Shown here piece by piece: positions 10,331-19,097 of a stretch of 64,000 nucleotides of DNA. Below the pieces are notes generated by a model. That model ran no database searches, was not told the DNA's origin, and was given only the letters and a program-made list of their open reading frames with translations. Source of the DNA: an uncultured bacterium (GTDB lineage: Bacteria > Bacteroidota > Bacteroidia > Bacteroidales > Bacteroidaceae). Within the stretch, counting starts at the first letter, position 1. Every line of letters begins with the position of its first letter. The translations under genes were made by a program, and so were the position numbers. The stretch lies in assembly GCA_945829425.1 (NCBI GenBank), contig CALZUQ010000004.1:19337-83336 (forward strand), given 5' to 3'.

Positions 10331-10455
10331 ACTTTTTGTTGTCTTGGCATTTTCAGAGCTTTCGGTGTCCTGCCCTTCCGTAACGTTACAGGCATGAATA
10401 AAGGCTGCCAACCTAAAAAAAGACTTTTTTCCTTGCATTAATAGAAAATATTTCG

Positions 10456-10463
10456 TAATTTTG
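10456..10463 (+). promoter_or_regulatory. Bacteroidetes -7 element (TAATTTTG) for leuB
   Basis: TAnnTTTG about 50 nt upstream of leuB ATG. Confidence 0.5.
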
Positions 10464-10512
10464 CAAGCAATTTGTAAGGAAACATATCAAAAACAAGAAA
10501 ATATCACACATC

Positions 10513-11595
10513 ATGGATTTGAAAATTGCTGTTCTGGCTGGTGATGGCATCGGCCCGGAGATTATGGAGCAGGGAGTAGCGGTACTGTCTGCCGTAGCTG
10601 AGAAATACGGACATAACGTGACATATCAAGAGGCACTGTGCGGAGCACACGCCATTGACGAGGTCGGCGACCCGTTCCCTGAGGAGACGTTCCGCATCTG
10701 CGAGGCTGCCGACGCTGTCCTCTTCGCTTCCGTCGGCGACCCGAAGTTCGACAACGACCCTACCGCCAAGGTACGTCCAGAGCAGGGTCTCCTCGCCATG
10801 CGCAAGAAGCTCGGTCTCTTTGCCAACATACGTCCTGTCACCACTTTCGACTGCCTCGTACATAAATCTCCGCTGAAAGACGAGATTGTGCGCGGCGCGG
10901 ACTTCATCTGCATCCGCGAGCTTACCGGAGGAATGTACTTCGGCAAGAAGCAGGAGCCTGCCATGAACAGCGAGAAAGGCACTGAGGACGCCCTCGACAC
11001 AAACTACTACACACGCCCCGAGGTGGAGCGCATACTGCGCGTAGGATATCAGTACGCCCTTCAGCGCAAGAAACACCTCACCGTGGTAGACAAGGCCAAT
11101 GTCCTTGCCTCAAGCCGTCTGTGGCGCAAGGTGGCACAGGAGATTATGACAGAATATCCTGAGGTAGAGACAGACTTCATGTATGTTGACAATGCCGCAA
11201 TGCGCATGATCCAGGACCCGAAGTTCTTCGACGTCATGGTGACGGAGAACACCTTCGGCGACATCCTCACCGACGAAGGCTCTTGCATCACCGGTTCCAT
11301 GGGTCTTCTCCCTTCTGCCTCTACCGGCTCTTCGACACCAGTCTTCGAACCTATCCACGGCTCATGGCCACAGGGCAAGGGTCTGAACATCGCCAACCCT
11401 CTGGCGCAGATCCTCTCCGTAGCAATGCTTTTCGAATACTTCAACCTCAAGGAGGAGGGTGCCCTCATCCGCGAAGCTGTCGACGCTTCCCTCGCCCAGA
11501 ACGTACGCACACCGGAGATACAGGTGGAAGGCGGCGGAAAATACGGCACGAAGGAAGTCGGAGCATGGATAACAGACTACATACGTAAAAAGTAA
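10513..11595 (+). CDS. leuB: 3-isopropylmalate dehydrogenase
   Basis: 360 aa; [65 protein letters not shown]. Confidence 0.96.
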   Translation: MDLKIAVLAGDGIGPEIMEQGVAVLSAVAEKYGHNVTYQEALCGAHAIDEVGDPFPEETFRICEAADAVLFASVGDPKFDNDPTAKVRPEQGLLAMRKKLGLFANIRPVTTFDCLVHKSPLKDEIVRGADFICIRELTGGMYFGKKQEPAMNSEKGTEDALDTNYYTRPEVERILRVGYQYALQRKKHLTVVDKANVLASSRLWRKVAQEIMTEYPEVETDFMYVDNAAMRMIQDPKFFDVMVTENTFGDILTDEGSCITGSMGLLPSASTGSSTPVFEPIHGSWPQGKGLNIANPLAQILSVAMLFEYFNLKEEGALIREAVDASLAQNVRTPEIQVEGGGKYGTKEVGAWITDYIRKK

Positions 11596-11680
11596 ACACA
11601 AACCCTCCTGCCGACACCGCACCGTCAGCAGGAGACCCACCAAAAGGTGGGTTCTACACATTCCTACCGAACGAAACATC

Positions 11681-12601
11681 ATGCCATTACGCCTTCCCGA
11701 TAATCTGCCTGCCATAGAGATACTGCAGAAGGAGAATATCTTCGTCATGGACGAGCACAGAGCACATGGTCAGGATATCCGCCCTCTGAAGATTGTCATT
11801 CTCAACCTCATGCCTCTGAAGATTACTACAGAGACCGACCTGCTGCGCCTCCTCTCCAACACCCCGCTGCAGATGGACATAACGTTCATGAAGCTGAAGT
11901 CGCATACGCCGAAGAACACACCTATAGAACACATGATGATGTTCTACAAGGACTTCGACAGCTTGCGCGGCGAACGCTTTGACGGCATGATCATCACCGG
12001 AGCGCCCGTAGAGCAGATGGACTTTGAGGACGTGGCGTACTGGCCTGAGGTCAGCGCAATCTTCGAATGGGCGAAGACACACGTCACCAGTACGATGTAT
12101 ATCTGCTGGGCAGCCCAGGCAGGCATGTACTATCACTATGGCGTGCCGAAGCACGACCTTCAGAGGAAGATGTTCGGCATATTCAAACACCACTGCACCA
12201 CCTCGCTCCACCTGCCTATCTTCCGTGGCTTCGACGACATGTTCCGCATGCCCCACAGCCGGCATACGGAGGTAAGACGCGAAGACATAGAGCAACACCC
12301 CGAGCTGACAATAATAGCCGAGAGCAACGAGAGCGGCGTGGGCATAGTAATGGCGAGAGAAGGAAGGGAGTTTTTCATTACCGGACACATGGAATACAAT
12401 CCAGACACTCTCGACAATGAATACAAGAGGGACATGGGCAAACGCGACGATGTCGACATGCCACAGAACTACTACCACCACGACAACATAGCCCAAGGGC
12501 CGTTCGTGCGCTGGAGGGCTCATGCCAACCTCCTCTTCCAGAACTGGATAAACTATTACGTCTACCAGGCTACGCCATACGATATCAACCAGATCAAATA
12601 A
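11681..12601 (+). CDS. metA: Homoserine O-acyltransferase (MetA family)
   Basis: 306 aa; [62 protein letters not shown]. Confidence 0.96.
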   Translation: MPLRLPDNLPAIEILQKENIFVMDEHRAHGQDIRPLKIVILNLMPLKITTETDLLRLLSNTPLQMDITFMKLKSHTPKNTPIEHMMMFYKDFDSLRGERFDGMIITGAPVEQMDFEDVAYWPEVSAIFEWAKTHVTSTMYICWAAQAGMYYHYGVPKHDLQRKMFGIFKHHCTTSLHLPIFRGFDDMFRMPHSRHTEVRREDIEQHPELTIIAESNESGVGIVMAREGREFFITGHMEYNPDTLDNEYKRDMGKRDDVDMPQNYYHHDNIAQGPFVRWRAHANLLFQNWINYYVYQATPYDINQIK

Positions 12602-12630
12602 CCCCTCCCCACCACACACACAACCTACCT

Positions 12631-14538
12631 ATGCGAGAGATAGAACTCCTGGCACCGGCAAAGAACCTACAGTGCGGCATCGCGGCGATAGACCACGGTG
12701 CCGACGCTGTTTACATAGGTGCCGACAGCTTCGGGGCGCGTCATGCTGCCGGCAACAGCGTAGAAGACATTGCCCTGCTATGCCGTCACGCCCATACCTT
12801 CGGCGCAAAGGTCTACGCTACGGTAAACACCGTGGTCTACGACGACGAGACAGACCGTGCCGTGGCTCTGCTGCGCCGTCTGCACTCCGCCGGTGTCGAC
12901 GCTGTGCTGCTGCAGGACATGGGGCTCCTCGCCCTTGTGCGTCGCGACGCCCCCGACCTTGCCGGGAGCATAGTATGGCACGCATCGACACAGACAGACA
13001 ACCGCACGGCGGAGAAGGTGGCATGGCTGCAGGCGCAGGGGTTTCGCCGTGCCGTCCTGGCACGTGAGCTGACACTCGACGAAATAAACGCCATACACCG
13101 TGACGTGCCGGACATGGAGCTTGAGGTATTCATACACGGAGCCTTGTGCGTAAGCTATTCCGGACAGTGTTACGCCTCACAGCGCTGTTTCCAACGCTCC
13201 GCCAACCGTGGCGAATGCGCCCAGATGTGCCGCATGAGATATTCTCTCATCGACGCTGAGGGACACTCCGTAGCCGACGACGCTTATTTCCTCTCGCTGA
13301 AAGACCAGTGCCAGTACGACAATCTGGAGGACATCATCGATGCCGGGGCGTGCTCGCTGAAGATTGAGGGCAGGCTGAAGGACGTGGCTTATGTCAAGAA
13401 CGTCGTGGCGGCATACAGCATGAAGCTCAACGACATCATAGCACGCCGCAACGCGCAAGGTGCAAGGCTCCTGGCACGCGCCTCATGGGGCACGGCGGAG
13501 TATTCCTTCACACCCGACCTCCGACGTAGCTTCAACCGTGGATATACCGACTATTTCCTCCACGGCAGACATCGTGACATGGCATCCCTGCTCACCCCGA
13601 AAGCCATCGGTGAATATGTGGGAAAGGTGAAAGAGATACGCCGTGGCAGACAGACATCCTTCAACGTTGCTGGCACGGCAGCCTTTGTCAACGGCGACGG
13701 CCTGTGCTTCATAGACAGCCGAGGCGAGCTGCGCGGTTTCCGCGTAAACCGTGCTGAGGGCAACAGGCTCTTTCCCCTCGCCATGCCCGAAGGCCTCACT
13801 CCCGGCACACCGTTATACCGCAGTCAGGACAAAGCCTTCGACGACCTTCTCTCCTCCAGGACGGCTCAAAGGACAATACCTTTGGACATACGCATAGAGG
13901 ACCGTGGCGACAGCGTGGCCATGACCCTGACAGGCTGTGAACGCCACGGCACACTGCCACCGCTGCACGGCGAGGCGACAATGTCTCTCGGAGAACGTCA
14001 GCAGGCACAGAAGCCACAGCGTGAGAATATCGTGCGTCAGGCATCACGCCTTGGTGCCACGGCATATTCCGTGGGGAGCATCAGCGTGGACGCTTCGCTC
14101 GACAATGTCTTCATACCTGCCAGCATGCTCAGCGAACTGCGTCGGAAAGCCATAGAAAGCATTGCCCTTGACCGGACATCAGAGCAGGAAAGAGGACAGC
14201 AGGACAGGAAAGGAAGACAGGTGTCAACCCACGATATTCCGGAAGACAGATACCACATGCGTTTTCCGTATCTTCACAACGCCACGAACCATGCCGCCAA
14301 AGCGTTTTACAACGCCAACGGCATATCTGCCGAGGGCTTTGAGACCATGAGGGCTGAGAAGGGAGGGAAATACCTCCTCATGCAATGCCGCTACTGCATA
14401 CGCCACGCCCTCGGACATTGCAAGAAGACAGAAGGCAAGGCAGAATGGCGCGAACCGTTATCGCTGAGGTTGGCTGACGGCAGGACCTTCACACTTGAGT
14501 TCGACTGCAAGAACTGTCAGATGAACGTCTTGGGATGA
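12631..14538 (+). CDS. Peptidase U32 family protein
   Basis: 635 aa; ELLAPAKNLQCGIAAIDHGADAVYIG, ELEVFIHGALCVSYSGQCYAS, SANRGECAQMCRM, SLKIEGRLK. Confidence 0.93.
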   Translation: MREIELLAPAKNLQCGIAAIDHGADAVYIGADSFGARHAAGNSVEDIALLCRHAHTFGAKVYATVNTVVYDDETDRAVALLRRLHSAGVDAVLLQDMGLLALVRRDAPDLAGSIVWHASTQTDNRTAEKVAWLQAQGFRRAVLARELTLDEINAIHRDVPDMELEVFIHGALCVSYSGQCYASQRCFQRSANRGECAQMCRMRYSLIDAEGHSVADDAYFLSLKDQCQYDNLEDIIDAGACSLKIEGRLKDVAYVKNVVAAYSMKLNDIIARRNAQGARLLARASWGTAEYSFTPDLRRSFNRGYTDYFLHGRHRDMASLLTPKAIGEYVGKVKEIRRGRQTSFNVAGTAAFVNGDGLCFIDSRGELRGFRVNRAEGNRLFPLAMPEGLTPGTPLYRSQDKAFDDLLSSRTAQRTIPLDIRIEDRGDSVAMTLTGCERHGTLPPLHGEATMSLGERQQAQKPQRENIVRQASRLGATAYSVGSISVDASLDNVFIPASMLSELRRKAIESIALDRTSEQERGQQDRKGRQVSTHDIPEDRYHMRFPYLHNATNHAAKAFYNANGISAEGFETMRAEKGGKYLLMQCRYCIRHALGHCKKTEGKAEWREPLSLRLADGRTFTLEFDCKNCQMNVLG

Positions 14539-14540
14539 TG

Positions 14541-14613
14541 ACCTTGACCTTAACCTTGACCTTAACCTTAACCTTAACCTTGACCTTAACCTTAACCTTG
14601 ACCTTAACCTTGA
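14541..14613. repeat. Hexanucleotide repeat ACCTT(G/A)
   Basis: About 12 consecutive ACCTTR units read directly; reverse complement of the AAGGTY units at ~476-513. Confidence 0.9.
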
Positions 14614-14639
14614 CAAGATAAATAAATCAGGAGAACAGC

Positions 14640-15692
14640 GTGACAATGTCTATCGGAAGGATTATAATATTTGTTTTCCTGCTCGTCTCGTGTTACAGCG
14701 AGAAGAGCAAGGACCATGACGCCCTCGTCATTCCGGGGGCTGATGTCGTCACGCCCTCTGTCGACTCCCTCACTCAGCAACATATCGCCGACTCCATATC
14801 GTTCAGTTCGCAGCATCACTATACCAAGAACTATAACTTCATAGTAAAGGCAGACTCCATGACGCTGCTGAAACAACAGCCGGAAGAGGTGACAAGCCAG
14901 AGGGAGTTTCCAATAGACATGACGGAGACTGTCTACGACAGTATTACGCTACGCCGTGGAGAGGTCATCGTAGTAGCCGAGATACGCATCATTCCCGCCG
15001 ATACGGTAGACACGGTATGGGTACAGGTGGCACGCGACCAGGAGACCTTCGGCTGGATACATGAGTCGGCAATGCTGAAAGGCGTGGTGCCGCGCGATCC
15101 TATCTCACAGTTCATCTCGTTCTTCTCGGACAGGCACATTCTCTGGACACTCATTGCCGTGGCGGCAATCTTAGTGACATACACGTTGCGGCTCATCAGG
15201 AAGAAGAAGGCCAAGATCATACACCTCAACGACATACCGTCGTTCTACCCTACCCTGCTCGTTCTCACTCTGGCTCTCGCGGCTACGGTTTACTCCTCCA
15301 TACAACTCTTCGAACCTGAGATGTGGCGGCATTTCTATTATCACCCTACGCTTAACCCTCTCAGCGTACCTCCAATGCTGGGTGTCTTCCTCGCCTTGGT
15401 ATGGCTGCTGCCAATCCTCGGCATGGCGACAGTGGAGGACGTCTTCCACCATATGCCGTTCGAAGAGGCTGTCCTCTACCTTGCCGGACTTGCCGCAGTA
15501 TGTATGGTGGTCTACATGGTGTTCAGCGTCTCGACACTCTATTTCATAGGCTACGCCCTCTTCGTGGCATACGCCTATTTCTCCGTCTCTGTCTTCTACC
15601 GCCACAGACGACTGGTGTTCTACTGCGGAAAATGCGGAAAAGCGCTGACGCAGAAAGGACGGTGCCCACACTGCGGAGCGATAAACGTGTGA
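14640..15692 (+). CDS. Membrane protein with SH3-like region and C-terminal zinc ribbon
   Basis: 350 aa; several TM segments; C-terminal CGKCGKALTQKGRCPHCGA zinc ribbon. Confidence 0.7.
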   Translation: MTMSIGRIIIFVFLLVSCYSEKSKDHDALVIPGADVVTPSVDSLTQQHIADSISFSSQHHYTKNYNFIVKADSMTLLKQQPEEVTSQREFPIDMTETVYDSITLRRGEVIVVAEIRIIPADTVDTVWVQVARDQETFGWIHESAMLKGVVPRDPISQFISFFSDRHILWTLIAVAAILVTYTLRLIRKKKAKIIHLNDIPSFYPTLLVLTLALAATVYSSIQLFEPEMWRHFYYHPTLNPLSVPPMLGVFLALVWLLPILGMATVEDVFHHMPFEEAVLYLAGLAAVCMVVYMVFSVSTLYFIGYALFVAYAYFSVSVFYRHRRLVFYCGKCGKALTQKGRCPHCGAINV

Positions 15693-15773
15693 GGACAGCT
15701 TGGCGGAGAAAGTACAAGCAACAGACACCCGTCTGTTACAGAAAGAATATAAATCTTTAAACACATCCAAACA

Positions 15774-16394
15774 ATGAAGAAAACAATTATCAGACTTGCT
15801 GCAGTGGCAGTACTACTCTTCGGCAGCAACAGCATTCAGGCACAGTCGTTACTCGGCTCATTGAAGAACGTGTTAAGCGGTACGGAAGACGTGGCCTCCG
15901 GGCTCGCCTCTATCTTCTCGTCAAGCAAGCAGGCTACGGCAGACAACATCGTAGGGACATGGGCGTATGAGTCGCCGGCAATAGTCTTCCAGTCTGACGA
16001 CCTTCTCTCAAAGGCAGGCACAGCGATAGCCTCCAAGAAGTTAGAGACGAAGCTTCAGGAGACGCTGACGAAATACGGCATCGCTCCGGGCAATTTCACC
16101 ATAACATTCAAGTCCGACGGCACATTCAGCGAGACGATAAAAGGCAAGACATACAGCGGAAAATGGACTGTCAAGGACAGCAAGCTGGTGCTGACATACG
16201 CTCTGAAGACAATGACGATAACGACGCAGAAAGACGGCAACAACCTTCTCTTCGTCACCGACGCCACAAAGCTCCTCACACTCCTGCAGACCCTCGGAGC
16301 CAAGACAGCCACGTCGTCAAGCCTCTCTACCATCACCTCCCTGGCAAAGAACATCAAAGGCATGCAGGTGGGCATCACGCTGGTAAAGAAATAA
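15774..16394 (+). CDS. Secreted lipocalin-like protein, DUF4923-like
   Basis: Signal peptide; IVGTWAYESPAIVFQSDDLLSKAG...SKKLETKLQETLTKYGI pattern. Confidence 0.6.
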   Translation: MKKTIIRLAAVAVLLFGSNSIQAQSLLGSLKNVLSGTEDVASGLASIFSSSKQATADNIVGTWAYESPAIVFQSDDLLSKAGTAIASKKLETKLQETLTKYGIAPGNFTITFKSDGTFSETIKGKTYSGKWTVKDSKLVLTYALKTMTITTQKDGNNLLFVTDATKLLTLLQTLGAKTATSSSLSTITSLAKNIKGMQVGITLVKK

Positions 16395-16432
16395 TCCCAC
16401 CTTACGCTTTAGAACCTCTACAGGTGGCAATA

Positions 16433-16499
16433 CCCCCTGCCATCATTCAGCCGTACAGTTCAAGAGGCTTGAACAGTACGGCTGAATGATGGCAGGGGG
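16433..16499. terminator. 67-bp near-perfect hairpin (24 bp + A/A + 7 bp, 3-nt loop)
   Basis: ccccctgccatcattcagccgtac-a-gttcaag-agg-cttgaac-a-gtacggctgaatgatggcaggggg followed by tttctt. Confidence 0.85.
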
Positions 16500-16660
16500 T
16501 TTCTTAAAATTCCCACCTTAAGGCTCACGCTCCAATCATCCAAACATTGTTACTCGCCACAATGTCATTAAAAGGGCATGATTTCTTAAGCGTTCGAATA
16601 TCTTTTGTATTAAAATGTAATTTTTTTAATAATTTTCTTTGGAAAATAAAAACTTTATAG

Positions 16661-16668
16661 TACCTTTG
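16661..16668 (+). promoter_or_regulatory. Bacteroidetes -7 element (TACCTTTG) immediately before MITE-like copy A
   Basis: TAnnTTTG ending 9 bp before the element edge. Confidence 0.5.
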
Positions 16669-16677
16669 CAACTGTTT

Positions 16678-16873
16678 TAAGGTTGGTTCTATTAATTCGC
16701 TTTGTCAGAATTCCGATTTATCTCTGAGAGCAGAGTGTCAGTTTATGAGGGAGCGATGCGGGCATCGTGACCGAGGAAACTGGCAGTATGCGCCAGAGAG
16801 AAACGGAAAGATGACAAACGTCAATACATGATTACTTACATTTTGACGGTGGGAATTAATAGAACCAACCTTA
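16678..16873. mobile_element. MITE-like element copy A (196 bp, 21-bp perfect TIRs)
   Basis: TAAGGTTGGTTCTATTAATTC ... GAATTAATAGAACCAACCTTA; internal gagggag-cgatgc ggg catcg-tgaccga core. Confidence 0.75.
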
Positions 16874-17053
16874 TGCCAAAGGAGCAGAAGGCTCTACGTG
16901 AAGCAAAAAGGCGTAGAAAATACACTTCCACGCATTTCATCTACGAAAGGCTGCTTTATGACTACAAAGCCTAAAGGTGGGAATAGCCTGTTTACATTCT
17001 TTGGAATGATTGCTATACAATTAACGATATATAAACTAACAATTACAAAACTC

Positions 17054-18925
17054 ATGAAAAAAATCTACTATTTTATCCTGACAGCGCTGCTCAGCGTTGT
17101 CGGCATGACAGCAAAGGCTCAGACAATCACCGTAACGGTGGATGTTGACGACGCAAACAGAGTAGGCATTCAGGTTCAAAACGCTAATTACGTCTTGGAA
17201 GAACAGACTGTGGTAACAGGCAAGAACGTGATTACCATGGATGCTTACAAACAATTGAGGATATACGCCAAGAGCGGAGCTCTGCTTTCTACCGTAAAAG
17301 ACGTTACTAACGGTTGGGATGTCTCAACAGGCTATAAGAGCGAATATTCAAATAACCCGTATTCTGATGTAACATACTCCGTGACATCAGTGTCAGAAGA
17401 TGCGGTATATACAAAATCCTTCAAACTGACTGTTGACGACCCTTCAATAAACGTCACGCTGACAGGTTCTTACAGAGGCATAAAACTGACAGCCGGCGAG
17501 AATACAGTAAAATACGACCCTCAGACGGAGACACAGGTCATGATAAGCCCTTACGGCGGCAAACCTTTATATAAGGTTACTGACGGTGGCAATGACGTTA
17601 CAGCTCAGGGCAATACATATTACGTAGAACTCAGCGAGGCAACAGACATCAACGTAAAGGCAGCATGGCCTGCTGACGTGAAGTTCAAGGTTTCTTTCGT
17701 ATTTGGCACCGAGGAGTCAAAGAACTTCGTGAGCAGTGTATCTGTCGACGGCACACCGGTAAACGACTTCATCAACAGCTTTGAGGTGCAGGGCGGTTCA
17801 CAGCTTTCTATCACAGGCAACAACACAGAGTATGTTCTCGACAAATTCCTCAAGAACGGATCATCAGAATACTTCGGCTACGGACAGTATAACAGCTACA
17901 TCACTGGAGACGTAGTCTTCGGCATCACCGCCCACAAATACGGCACTATAAAGGTTACGCTCAACATCGACGACCCGGCTAACGTGACGGTTTACGACGG
18001 CTACGAGTACAACAACAAGATAATCAACGTCGTTGCCGGCAGCAACACCGTAGAACTCAGCGAGGGCGGCAACAAGACCATCACAATAAAAGCTAACGAA
18101 GGCTGCTTCCTGACTTCTGTAAGTGACGGAACGACGGAATACTTCTACTCTGGCAGCACAAGTGCTTCTGTCTATAACCTTCAGGACGGCATGACTGTCA
18201 CCGTGAAGTCAGGCAAGAAAGTACGTGAGAAAGAAGCTACCGTATTAGTTTACGGAAGAGAGAAAGCATCATGGTATTTCAACTTCGCAAGCGAGACAGA
18301 CAGATATTATCAATTCGACTTCGCTGAGGGCAATGGCTCTTTGAAGTTCGGCGACAGCGACCTTCCTTTCAACTTCGGATGCGGCGGTCCTGAGATAAGC
18401 GAGAGCACAGTATTCATCAACGGCGTTCGTGCTCATGCATACTATGGACAGTACAAACTGTTCTTCGACAACGGCGCAACGATAATCATCGACCTTGACA
18501 ACACCACTCTCAACGACCGCAAGACCCTCAACATCGACTTGGAGGGCGTAGAGGCAAGCGTAATAAGCAAGGTGGAAATACCTAACGGCGAGGCTTACGA
18601 ATGGGCTACAAAGGGTATAACATACCTCCCGGAATGGATGTCGTCAGTAGGTTTCGACATAACCATTACCCCGGCAGCGGGAGCTGTAATGGGCGTAAAG
18701 GTTGACGGCACACCGATAGACTCTGACGCTGAGGGCAAGTTCAACGTGACACTGACAAAGGACATCAAGTCACTCGCGATTTACGACCCTGCCACAGGCA
18801 TAACAGAGGTTAACGCTGAGACAGCAAAGACAAACGGCAAGATTTACACCGTTGCCGGAGTAGAGGTAAAGAACGCCAAGAAGGGTCTTTACATCATCAA
18901 CGGCAAGGCACAGGTTGTGAAATAA
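17054..18925 (+). CDS. Secreted repeat protein with Prevotella-type short C-terminal tail
   Basis: ORF 16898-18925; signal peptide MKKIYYFILTALLSVVGMTAKAQT starts at 17054; ends NGKIYTVAGVEVKNAKKGLYIINGKAQVVK. Confidence 0.7.
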   Translation: MKKIYYFILTALLSVVGMTAKAQTITVTVDVDDANRVGIQVQNANYVLEEQTVVTGKNVITMDAYKQLRIYAKSGALLSTVKDVTNGWDVSTGYKSEYSNNPYSDVTYSVTSVSEDAVYTKSFKLTVDDPSINVTLTGSYRGIKLTAGENTVKYDPQTETQVMISPYGGKPLYKVTDGGNDVTAQGNTYYVELSEATDINVKAAWPADVKFKVSFVFGTEESKNFVSSVSVDGTPVNDFINSFEVQGGSQLSITGNNTEYVLDKFLKNGSSEYFGYGQYNSYITGDVVFGITAHKYGTIKVTLNIDDPANVTVYDGYEYNNKIINVVAGSNTVELSEGGNKTITIKANEGCFLTSVSDGTTEYFYSGSTSASVYNLQDGMTVTVKSGKKVREKEATVLVYGREKASWYFNFASETDRYYQFDFAEGNGSLKFGDSDLPFNFGCGGPEISESTVFINGVRAHAYYGQYKLFFDNGATIIIDLDNTTLNDRKTLNIDLEGVEASVISKVEIPNGEAYEWATKGITYLPEWMSSVGFDITITPAAGAVMGVKVDGTPIDSDAEGKFNVTLTKDIKSLAIYDPATGITEVNAETAKTNGKIYTVAGVEVKNAKKGLYIINGKAQVVK

Positions 18926-18945
18926 TCAAACCATACAGACTACAC

Positions 18946-18992
18946 AAAGAGCAGGCAGACTGTAAGGCAAAGACAGTCTTACCTGCTCTTTT
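18946..18992 (+). terminator. Rho-independent-type terminator
   Basis: aaagagcagg-c-agactgt ... acagtct-ta-cctgctcttt followed by T's. Confidence 0.8.
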
Positions 18993-19097
18993 CGTAAACA
19001 ATAGAGGTGAGGAATAATAATACCACATAATAGAACCCACCTGAAAATTGATATTAAGAGAGCAAAGAATCACTACCTACAACAATTCTTACACGAC

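Noticed and set aside
9890-10438. Small ORFs 9890-10096 and 10247-10438 in the leuB upstream gap
   Set aside because: Short, no signature, overlap palindrome clusters.
11596-11680. SAM riboswitch upstream of metA
   Set aside because: Only simple hairpins (ctcctgc/gcaggag and acccaccaaaaggtgggt) are seen; no recognisable SAM aptamer core.
11687-12619. 310-aa minus-strand ORF opposite metA
   Set aside because: Fully antisense to a clearly conserved metA; no recognisable family; open frame explained by codon bias.
16898-17053. N-terminal extension of the 16898 ORF
   Set aside because: Good signal peptide begins at 17054; the extension starts just downstream of the MITE-like element and lacks protein-like character.
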